From Desulfobulbaceae bacterium (GTDB lineage: Bacteria; Desulfobacterota; Desulfobulbia; Desulfobulbales; SURF-16): 5,357 bases of DNA. A program made the translations under genes and the position numbers. Shown one piece after another: positions 1 to 4,622 of the stretch (position 1 is the stretch's first letter; every line of letters starts with the position of its first letter). The DNA lies in the NCBI GenBank assembly GCA_021160685.1, contig JAGHCC010000152.1, forward strand, positions 1 through 5,357, given 5' to 3'. The notes beneath the pieces are model-generated. The model was not told the DNA's origin, ran no database searches, and saw nothing but the letters and a program-made list of their open reading frames with translations.

Positions 1-590
1 CTGCGCACGGCATTGATGGTCTGCCAGGCAATGAGCATTGCCATGACTGTGGTTTTTCCGGCACCTGTGGCCAGCTTTAGTGCCAGTCGCATCAATTCCG
101 GGTTGGCGTCGTTGTTAGCATTAGCAAGATGGTCAAGAAAGAACTTACCTCTCTTTCCAAGTTTAGGCGCTACCTCTATGAGCCAGATTGCTACCTCTGC
201 AGCTTCTACCTGACAAAAAAATGGTCGGATTCCACTAAAACTATGATGCCGCCAATGCTTCAAAAGACGTGCAGTTTCCGGGGTGACTTTCCAATCATTT
301 GAATTGGGAATAGCTCGCCATTCATCCACTTCCTGACGCAACTTATTAATGATGGGAGTGGGGTCATACTGTTGCCATCCACTGGATAAGCCATGATCAA
401 CAAAAAGCTTCTGCTGGATTCCCTTACCTTTCCGTTTTTTGGGTTTAGGGATTGGGGTAATGAATTCAGCTTTCCGACGCTGTTCGATGATTTGCTGGGT
501 CGGCTGTCCCAGGTCATCCAGTTCCCAATGCCTGGCAGGGTAGTCGTAGGGTGAGTTAAGAATGGGGCGTTCGAAGAATTGATTACTCAT
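1..590 (-). CDS. Type III restriction-like DEAD/DEAH helicase-endonuclease, N-terminal part (runs off left edge)
   Basis: Reading the minus strand from the ATG at 590-588 gives one open frame of 196 complete codons with no stop before the window edge. The protein begins MSNQFFERPILNSPYDYPAR and has a basic stretch (PKPKKRKGKG) near residues 49-58. A Walker A motif, LATGAGKTT, lies at about residues 173-181 (Lys179 in GAGKT), followed by a hydrophobic helix. This arrangement matches my memory of the BPTD_3080-like restriction endonucleases, large proteins with a type III Res/superfamily 2 helicase core; the helicase motifs II-VI and any nuclease domain would lie beyond the edge. In restriction such enzymes couple ATP-driven translocation to DNA cleavage in the cytoplasm. 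A Shine-Dalgarno-like AAGGA (minus strand, near 594-599) precedes the ATG. No methyltransferase gene is visible on the 5' side; a partner could be outside the window. Helicase ATPase identity is firm, subfamily less so. Confidence 0.85.
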   Translation of the reverse strand, partial: MSNQFFERPILNSPYDYPARHWELDDLGQPTQQIIEQRRKAEFITPIPKPKKRKGKGIQQKLFVDHGLSSGWQQYDPTPIINKLRQEVDEWRAIPNSNDWKVTPETARLLKHWRHHSFSGIRPFFCQVEAAEVAIWLIEVAPKLGKRGKFFLDHLANANNDANPELMRLALKLATGAGKTTVMAMLIAWQTINAVR

Positions 591-679
591 GTATTCCTTG
601 TTCTCGTAGTTTTCATGCGAAATGCTCCGAAATAGTTACAGCAACAAAACACAATAGAGAAGATATGGCAGTGTAATAA

Positions 680-708
680 ATCCTATAATTTTATCTCTTT
701 TTTTACAA
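680..708 (-). promoter_or_regulatory. Possible sigma70-type promoter of the restriction helicase gene
   Basis: On the minus strand TTGTAA (708-703) is separated by 17 bases from TAGGAT (685-680); each hexamer matches the consensus at four of six positions. It lies in an A/T-rich stretch and would give a leader of roughly 80 bases before the ATG at 590. In DNA this AT-rich such matches occur by chance, so this is only a candidate. Confidence 0.3.
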
Positions 709-778
709 TTACTACATATTTCTTACTCAAAAGAAGCGTATCCGGTTTTTATCCTGGGATTTCAATGCCCCATAAGGG

Positions 779-794
779 TCAAGATATTTCCAAA
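779..794. repeat. 16-bp direct repeat, left copy
   Basis: GTCAAGATATTTCCAA is identical to 1053-1068 and in the same orientation; the match stops abruptly on both sides. The pair brackets the broken binding-protein fragment at 845-1011. It may be a footprint of the event that placed the fragment here, though 16 bp is long for a usual transposon target duplication. Confidence 0.8.
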
Positions 795-844
795 AGATTT
801 TGACTCCGATTCAGACCAGAAAATGTCAGAGCGAATTTGAATAA

Positions 845-1011
845 CTACATATTAAGTTCACTGGAAGGATACAAAATCCCAAATATCTGCCTGATCCCTT
901 CAAGCAACCGTAGGGTCGGCCGTGAAACGAGGGCCTCATCAATGAGATAAATCTTTCCTTCCCGCACCGCTTTAATGGCCATGAATCCGGGCTCCAGCCT
1001 GATGGCTTCAA
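845..1011 (-). pseudogene. 3' fragment of an ABC substrate-binding-protein gene (broken paralogue of 2790-3701)
   Basis: Read on the minus strand, 1011-865 encodes the last 49 shared codons of a FecB/BtuF-type binding protein, from EAIRLEPGFM through RLLEGIRQIFGILYP, then ends in its own tail SSELNM and a TAG stop at 847-845. The nucleotides match 2798-2944 at 136 of 147 positions with no gaps. In protein there is one difference, Gln for Lys in IR(Q/K)IFG. The first ~250 residues of the family, including signal peptide and N-terminal lobe, are absent, so no functional binding protein can be made. The frame stays open upstream to a TTG at 1150, adding about 47 residues that resemble nothing I know and lack a ribosome-binding site; I regard that extension as accidental. 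The fragment lies downstream of mscS on the same strand and could only be expressed by read-through. Confidence 0.88.
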
Positions 1012-1160
1012 GGAAAAAAAGGGGGACAGAAATTTTTTTGTGCATTTCTTGAGTCAAGATATTTCCAAGAACGGGAAATTCCTGCCAAGGAATTTGGAAT
1101 ATAGTTATACACTTTTGAGATACGGTGGAAACTAAAGTCTGCCCAAGCAATGCTTTTTTA
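1012..1160. other. Junction region with GGGGGACAGA motif and nested inverted repeats
   Basis: Homology to the intact binding-protein gene ends at 1011. The next bases are purine-rich, then GGGGGACAGA at about 1021-1030 followed by a T run, a pattern I associate with the GGGGACAG sequences that often accompany IS200-like/REP-associated transposase genes in proteobacteria; no transposase is present. Further along are two overlapping inverted repeats: ATTTCC/GGAAAT (1061-1066 with 1074-1079) and AAATTCC/GGAATTT (1076-1082 with 1089-1095). Neither is followed by a T run in the mscS transcription direction, so neither is a clear terminator. Confidence 0.4.
1053..1068. repeat. 16-bp direct repeat, right copy
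   Basis: GTCAAGATATTTCCAA is identical to 779-794, 274 bases away in the same orientation. This copy sits in the junction region between the broken binding-protein fragment and mscS and overlaps the left arm of an inverted repeat (ATTTCC, 1061-1066). Confidence 0.8.
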
Positions 1161-2030
1161 TTACTTTAGATATGTCTCAACCCAGTGGTGTTCACGTTCC
1201 AACCGCATCTTTGGTGTAGCGATGGGGATATTATGGGCTCTTAATTCCTCCAAAATTTTTTGTAAAACTTCAGAACGAATTGTTGTCCTCTTTCGCACAT
1301 CCTCAATGCGATAGCGTGCTTCAACCAGGATACCGGTCAGCATATTTCCCTGTGAATCATCAAGAGAACGTATGATGGTTTGAGCGGTGTCAGGCAGAAC
1401 ACCATGACAGGATGCCACCGCATCGTTTGTGATTTGTTTTGTCAGGTTTAAATCTGCGTCATAATCAACCTGAAAACGAATTCGGACTCGGACAGGACTC
1501 TTTTGGTATGAAAAATTAGTGATAACCGAGTTCGCTAAAAGTGCATTGGGATAATTTATATAGACCCCGTCCGTGTTTTTAATTCGTGTCCTTCGTAGGC
1601 CAATATCAACAACATCGCCCCAACCTCCCCAGTGACTGCCAATTTTTTCTATCTTTACTCTGTCACCAATACGAATTGGTTGATCGGCTATAAGGAAAAT
1701 GCCGGCCAATACATCGGCAATGGTCTCCTTTGCAGCAAAACCTAATGAGACGCCAACTATTCCAGCTCCGGCCAGGAGCGGTGAAATATGAATACCATTA
1801 ATCTTTAACAGGAGAGTCGCTATGCAAAATAGGGCAAAGATACCGAGGAATTGTTTGACAAAATAAACAAGACGGTCATCAAGATCGTTAGCCGTCGAAG
1901 CAGCCAGGCTTTGCAATTTCTTTATTATGAAAGATCGGCAAAGAGTATAACAGGCAAAGGCAAGAATGAGTACGGAGATAGATTTGTAGAAATTATTAAG
2001 ATGGCCCCATATTTCAGTAAGTGTTTCCAT
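1161..2030 (-). CDS. mscS: MscS-family small-conductance mechanosensitive channel
   Basis: The 289-residue product is about the size of Escherichia coli MscS (286). Inner-membrane MscS heptamers open under membrane tension and release solutes during hypo-osmotic shock. Hydrophobic segments lie at about residues 17-36 and 60-76. They are followed by the pore-lining TM3 region, PLLAGAGIVGVSLGFAAKE (84-102), with its Gly/Ala ladder, and LAGIFLIADQPIRIGDRV (108-125) leading into the beta domain. NTDGVYINYPNALLANSVITNFS (152-174) is the classic MscS beta-domain signature, and the alpha/beta C-terminal domain is complete to about 280. Where E. coli MscS has the Gln112-Gly113 kink, my alignment by eye puts Lys101-Glu102. 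AGGA (2041-2038) lies 7 bases before the ATG and supports this start. It is convergent with nothing and divergent from the 2289 gene; a broken gene fragment lies downstream on the same strand. Family call is firm; which paralogue is not. Confidence 0.95.
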   Translation of the reverse strand: METLTEIWGHLNNFYKSISVLILAFACYTLCRSFIIKKLQSLAASTANDLDDRLVYFVKQFLGIFALFCIATLLLKINGIHISPLLAGAGIVGVSLGFAAKETIADVLAGIFLIADQPIRIGDRVKIEKIGSHWGGWGDVVDIGLRRTRIKNTDGVYINYPNALLANSVITNFSYQKSPVRVRIRFQVDYDADLNLTKQITNDAVASCHGVLPDTAQTIIRSLDDSQGNMLTGILVEARYRIEDVRKRTTIRSEVLQKILEELRAHNIPIATPKMRLEREHHWVETYLK

Positions 2031-2043
2031 GCAATGTTCCTAA

Positions 2044-2058
2044 CCCAGGTAACCTGGG
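2044..2058. promoter_or_regulatory. Perfect palindrome CCCAGGTAACCTGGG next to the mscS start
   Basis: CCCAGGT and ACCTGGG are exact inverted repeats around a single central A, ending 14 bases upstream of the mscS ATG. The one-base spacer makes an RNA hairpin unlikely without opening several pairs, whereas two-fold symmetric DNA of this size suits a dimeric repressor. It lies between the candidate promoter and the start codon. No regulator gene is in the window, so an operator role is inference. Confidence 0.4.
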
Positions 2059-2146
2059 ATTTTTAAAGATTCCAGACTCTTTTCAGCGCCCATTGACTGT
2101 TTGCCGTTGCACAACAATAAATAATATTATTAAATGTCTTTATGAA

Positions 2147-2175
2147 ACTATAGCTTTTGCTGTTTAATGAACCAA
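2147..2175 (-). promoter_or_regulatory. Possible sigma70-type promoter of mscS
   Basis: On the minus strand TTGGTT (2175-2170) precedes TATAGT (2152-2147) by 17 bases. The -10 matches consensus at five of six positions, the -35 only at three. The leader to the mscS ATG would be about 110 bases and include the palindrome at 2044-2058. Confidence 0.3.
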
Positions 2176-2288
2176 AATAACGGGCTGGTATTTATTATTT
2201 TTTGGCAACTACCTAGCAGGTTCACATTCCAATAGCTGCCAGTTATTTAGCTGGGAGTTTCTCTAGCTTAAAATCAGGAGACACAACA

Positions 2289-2762
2289 ATGCGCAAACGA
2301 ATCATCACCCCAGTTCAGCAAGAAACCGCATCCCCTGACCAGGACTGGTTGAACATGGAGGGGCTCGCGGAGGTGGAAATCACCTCGGAGGACGCCGCTC
2401 ATCCAATTGAATCCGCGTTGCTGCCTGGTCGGGTTTCAGGGTGGCGTGCCGCAGGGCCAGGGAAACAGACGATCCGGCTTCTATTCGCTTCTCCACAACG
2501 GCTCCAACGAATCTGGCTGAACTTCGTGGAGACTCACACTGAGCGCACACAAGAGTACGTTTTGCGTTGGTCGCCGGATGGCGGGCAGTCGTTTCAAGAA
2601 ATCGTGCGACAGCAGTGGAACTTCAGTCCCCAAGGCGCAACCAGCGAGACGGAAGACCATCACGTCGAGCTCCCGGCCGTCACTGTGCTCGAGTTGAGCA
2701 TTATTCCGGACACAAGTGGAGGAAATGCGATCGCTTCTTTGGCGCAGTTGCGGCTTGCCTGA
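2289..2762 (+). CDS. Small GC-rich gene for a discoidin/galactose-binding-like protein of unknown role
   Basis: The 157-residue product has no signal peptide or membrane segment, so it is probably cytoplasmic. From about residue 50 the pattern resembles the F5/8 type C (galactose-binding-like) beta-sandwich: GWRA at 51-54, TIRLLF at 61-66, a hydrophobic strand RIWLNFVE at 74-81, YVLRWSPDGGQSFQEI at 90-105, a hydrophobic strand ending in IIP (138-140) and the final ASLAQLRLA (149-157). Members of that fold bind glycans, phospholipids or proteins; no catalytic residues are evident and I do not know the partner. The first ~30 residues are polar and acidic. CAGGAGA (about 2275-2281) sits at good spacing before the ATG. 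The gene is richer in GC than its neighbours (38 of 60 bases at 2341-2400 against 24 of 60 at 1801-1860 in mscS) and alone on the plus strand, which suggests separate acquisition. It converges on the binding-protein gene with only 27 bases between stops and no clear terminator. Confidence 0.75.
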   Translation: MRKRIITPVQQETASPDQDWLNMEGLAEVEITSEDAAHPIESALLPGRVSGWRAAGPGKQTIRLLFASPQRLQRIWLNFVETHTERTQEYVLRWSPDGGQSFQEIVRQQWNFSPQGATSETEDHHVELPAVTVLELSIIPDTSGGNAIASLAQLRLA

Positions 2763-2789
2763 CCTCGCGTTCCGCGCTTCTACGGCCGG

Positions 2790-3701
2790 TTAGCGCCAAG
2801 GATACAAAATTCCGAATATCTTCCTGATCCCTTCAAGCAGCCGCAGGGTCGGCCGTGAAACAAGGGCCTCATCAATGAGATAAATTTTCCCTTCCCGAAC
2901 CGCCTTAATGGCCATGAATCCGGGCTCCAGCCTAATGGCTTCAATGCTGATTTTGTTCATCACGCCTTTCTGGGCCAGAAAAACGTCAATTTCAGAACCT
3001 TTTGCCAAAATCCGTTCCTTGCCATAATAACCGATATTTGAATTCCGCACTCGCACCGCGTCGGCAGCGACATTCCTGCCGCCCGCTGTCTCCAGGGCAA
3101 AGATGGCAAGAGAGGAAGGAGCAAAGGTTTTCATTTTAGGATGAATGGCTTCAAAATAAACATTTTTTCGCTGATCAGAAGGGACGGCTGAAACCTTGGC
3201 GCTTATTTCAGCCCTGCCCTTTTCAAAATCACGGATCATTTTTTCTGCCGCATCATGCCTGCCGGTCAATTCTCCCAGATTCCGCCAGTAGGCAAACATC
3301 GACTCCACGGAAGTCGGCTGAAGAGAGACCACAGTGATGCCCGCCTTTTCAAGCTGGCCGATCAATTTGGGATATGATCTGCTGATCATGGGACGGACAA
3401 GGACAAGATCGGGCCGGGCCGCGATGAATTTTTCTGCATCCTCCCGGTAATGAAAAGAATCCTTTTTTCGAGCCGCCTCCGGATAAACGCCGTTTCTACT
3501 TACCCCGATTATTTCTTCATCAAGCCCCAGGGAAAACAGATTTTCCGTATGAGCCGGATAAAGGGAGATGATCCGGCAGAAAGGTCTGGAAAAATTGACG
3601 CTCCGGCCATCCGCATCGACAAGAGTGGCGGCATGGCCACTCGGCACGAAAAACAAGACAAAAAAAAGAGTAAAAAAAAGGGATTTGCTAGTCTTTGACA
3701 T
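2790..3701 (-). CDS. Periplasmic substrate-binding protein of a metal-chelate/cobalamin ABC importer (FecB/BtuF-type)
   Basis: The 303-residue protein starts with a Sec signal peptide (Lys residues, hydrophobic LFFTLFFVLFFVP, probable cleavage after SGHA, residue 24). The mature part fits the class III (TroA/BtuF fold) binding proteins: RIISLYPAHTENLFSLGL (43-60) is the usual N-terminal 'I(V)SL.P..TE.L..LG' motif, IIGVSRN and ARPDLVLV (95-102) follow, and two lobes are joined by a long helix around 145-170. The end, EALVSRPTLRLLEGI (278-292), is the family's C-terminal signature. It would capture a ferric siderophore, haem or corrinoid in the periplasm and deliver it to the permease encoded upstream. 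A TAA codon directly precedes the ATG, so no longer start exists, and there is no Shine-Dalgarno sequence. The last two residues (WR) and the stop lie outside the segment shared with the fragment at 845-1011, so the very end may have been replaced. Substrate cannot be decided here. Confidence 0.93.
   Translation of the reverse strand: MSKTSKSLFFTLFFVLFFVPSGHAATLVDADGRSVNFSRPFCRIISLYPAHTENLFSLGLDEEIIGVSRNGVYPEAARKKDSFHYREDAEKFIAARPDLVLVRPMISRSYPKLIGQLEKAGITVVSLQPTSVESMFAYWRNLGELTGRHDAAEKMIRDFEKGRAEISAKVSAVPSDQRKNVYFEAIHPKMKTFAPSSLAIFALETAGGRNVAADAVRVRNSNIGYYGKERILAKGSEIDVFLAQKGVMNKISIEAIRLEPGFMAIKAVREGKIYLIDEALVSRPTLRLLEGIRKIFGILYPWR
2798..2944. repeat. 147-bp direct repeat: 3' end of the binding-protein gene (second copy at 865-1011)
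   Basis: Positions 2798-2944 and 865-1011 align without gaps with 11 mismatches, in the same orientation, offset by 1933 bases. Ten mismatches are silent in the reading frame of the binding protein and one gives Lys/Gln. The shared segment starts at the LYP codons near the C terminus and ends inside the gene. The repeats enclose mscS and the discoidin-like gene; recombination between them would remove 1933 bases. Confidence 0.95.
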
Positions 3702-3719
3702 TTAAAATTGTGACATCAT
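3702..3719 (-). other. Possible five-residue leader frame abutting the binding-protein start
   Basis: On the minus strand ATG ATG TCA CAA TTT TAA (MMSQF) ends exactly one base before the binding-protein ATG at 3701. AGGGGGGA (3736-3729), part of the neighbouring hairpin element, lies about 9-10 bases before its first ATG and could act as a ribosome-binding site. Since the binding-protein gene has no site of its own, ribosomes might finish this short frame and restart on the adjoining ATG. This is inference; a frame this short also arises by chance. Confidence 0.25.
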
Positions 3720-3727
3720 CTGTAAAA

Positions 3728-3760
3728 ATCCCCCCTGGCCCCCCTTTAAAAAAGGGGGGA
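3728..3760. repeat. GC-rich dispersed hairpin repeat between ATPase and binding-protein genes
   Basis: CCCCCCTTT (3739-3747) and AAAGGGGGG (3751-3759) form a perfect nine-pair stem with an AAA loop, preceded by ATCCCCCCTGG. The sequence type (CCCCCCTGGCCCCCC followed by T/A and a G run) recurs as an intergenic repeat in many proteobacterial, notably deltaproteobacterial, genomes as I remember them. Within the operon it could stabilise the upstream transcript end or lower expression of the downstream gene. The minus strand shows GGGGGGATTTTTA after the stem, but the five Ts do not directly follow the hairpin, so it is a poor intrinsic terminator. Confidence 0.75.
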
Positions 3761-3812
3761 ATGAGGGAATTTTCTATTTATTAAGACATACGGCAAATTA
3801 GCAAGTTCAACT

Positions 3813-3840
3813 GTCATGAACCTTTACTCAATTTCATGAC
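3813..3840. repeat. Inverted repeat over the ATPase stop codon
   Basis: GTCATGAA (3813-3820) and TTCATGAC (3833-3840) are perfect eight-base inverted repeats with a 12-base loop. The TGA stop of the ATPase gene (3836-3834) lies in one arm. No T run follows in the transcription direction, so it is more likely an RNA structure at the gene end, or chance, than a terminator. Confidence 0.45.
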
Positions 3841-4622
3841 GTTTTCCACTGCAAGGAGACCTGATGGCTCCCGGAAAATTCGTTCCAGCCTGTTCTGCAT
3901 CTGACCCCGAACACATCGAAAATTTTTTCAGGAACAAGAATATCTTCAGCCGGGCCCTGGGCAAAGATCTTTCCACCTTTAAGTAGAAAAATTTCGTCAC
4001 AGAAGGCTGCGGCCTGATTAAGATTATGAATGGCGGCGATCACGGTCACAGACTGCTTTTTAACCCGTTTTTTCACGACATTAAAGATCTGCCGGGTATG
4101 AAGAACATCAAGGTTTGCCGTGGCCTCATCCATGATAAGAATGGGCGTGTTCTGGGCCAGGGCCCGGGCGGCAATGACCCGCTGTTTTTCTCCGCCGCTA
4201 AGCGCTGTCACAGGCCGATCGGCCAACTCCGCCACACCAATGGCCTCCATGGCCTCCTGAACAATGGCCAGATCATCCTCATCCGGCGCGCCGAATCGGG
4301 GAATATAAGGATGGCGGCCCATGAGAACGACCTCAAATACGGAAAAATCAAAACCTGCCCTGAACTCCTGGGGAATAAGCGCTATTTCCCGGGCCAGTTT
4401 CCTGCGGGGATAGCTGGGCAGGGGCTTGCCGTGCAAAAACACACCGCCATTTGTCGGCCGGAGATTGCCGATCATCAGATCAAGCAGGGTGGTCTTGCCG
4501 GAACCGTTGGAGCCCAGCAGTCCGTAAAACTTCCCCGGCTCAAGAGCAAGGCTGATTTCATGCAGTACCTCCCGACCGGGATAGTGAAATGACAGACGAT
4601 CCACCTCAAGAAGCGTCATCAT
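3834..4622 (-). CDS. ABC importer ATPase of the FecE/FhuC/BtuD class
   Basis: The 262-residue protein has every motif of a working ABC ATPase: Walker A GSNGSGKTT (37-45), Q-loop Gln85 in LIPQ, signature LSGGEKQR (141-148), Walker B ILIMDE (161-166 with catalytic Glu166), D-loop ANLD (169-172) and switch His199 in AAIHN. The segment FSVFEVVLMGRHPYIPRFG (93-111) is typical of iron-siderophore and cobalamin importer ATPases, where FxxxxVVxxGRxP follows the Q-loop. It would form a homodimer on the cytoplasmic face of the FecCD-type permease and power uptake of the substrate delivered by the 2790-3701 protein. The ATG at 4622 overlaps the permease TGA in ATGA, with GGAG a few bases upstream, indicating translational coupling; a second ATG follows at 4619. 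Size and motifs are normal for the family. Substrate class is inferred from the neighbours. Confidence 0.96.
   Translation of the reverse strand: MMTLLEVDRLSFHYPGREVLHEISLALEPGKFYGLLGSNGSGKTTLLDLMIGNLRPTNGGVFLHGKPLPSYPRRKLAREIALIPQEFRAGFDFSVFEVVLMGRHPYIPRFGAPDEDDLAIVQEAMEAIGVAELADRPVTALSGGEKQRVIAARALAQNTPILIMDEATANLDVLHTRQIFNVVKKRVKKQSVTVIAAIHNLNQAAAFCDEIFLLKGGKIFAQGPAEDILVPEKIFDVFGVRCRTGWNEFSGSHQVSLQWKTS

Larger units (their letters stand above)
591..844. other. AT-rich intergenic spacer without a recognisable gene
   Basis: This spacer separates the restriction helicase start from the broken binding-protein fragment. I find no convincing coding frame in it on either strand. It holds a candidate promoter (680-708) and one copy of a 16-bp direct repeat (779-794). 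The ten-base string actacatatt occurs at 711-720 and again at 844-853, probably by chance in such AT-rich DNA. Confidence 0.6.
2031..2288. other. AT-rich divergent intergenic region
   Basis: This region separates mscS (minus) from the GC-rich gene at 2289 (plus) and should hold the promoters of both. It contains a 15-bp palindrome (2044-2058), a 12-bp AT palindrome AATAATATTATT (2120-2131) and a candidate mscS promoter (2147-2175). I could not assign a convincing plus-strand promoter. CAGGAGA at about 2275-2281 serves as the ribosome-binding site for the ATG at 2289. Confidence 0.6.

Noticed and set aside
845..1150. Open minus-strand frame of 101 codons as a genuine small gene
   Set aside because: It starts with TTG without a ribosome-binding site, its first half resembles nothing, and its second half is the displaced end of a binding-protein gene; best read as a pseudogene fragment.
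1146..1158. AAGCAATGCTTTTTT as a plus-strand terminator
   Set aside because: The stem is only five base pairs with a one-base centre, and no plus-strand gene ends here.
2757..2797. Integron attC-like ending (CTGACC ... GGTTAG) after the discoidin-like gene, suggesting a gene cassette
   Set aside because: The arms match at only five of six bases, the R'' side has GAC instead of AAC, the span of about 40 bases is shorter than known attC sites, GGTTAGCG does not fit GTTRRRY, and no matching site or integrase lies upstream.
3728..3760. Rho-independent terminator between ATPase and binding-protein genes
   Set aside because: The stem is strong, but neither strand has a T run directly after it, and the sequence resembles a dispersed repeat family; the two genes probably share a transcript.
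4026..4592. Long plus-strand open frame opposite the ABC ATPase gene
   Set aside because: It is a shadow of the strongly conserved ATPase on the other strand, has no recognisable domain and no ribosome-binding site.
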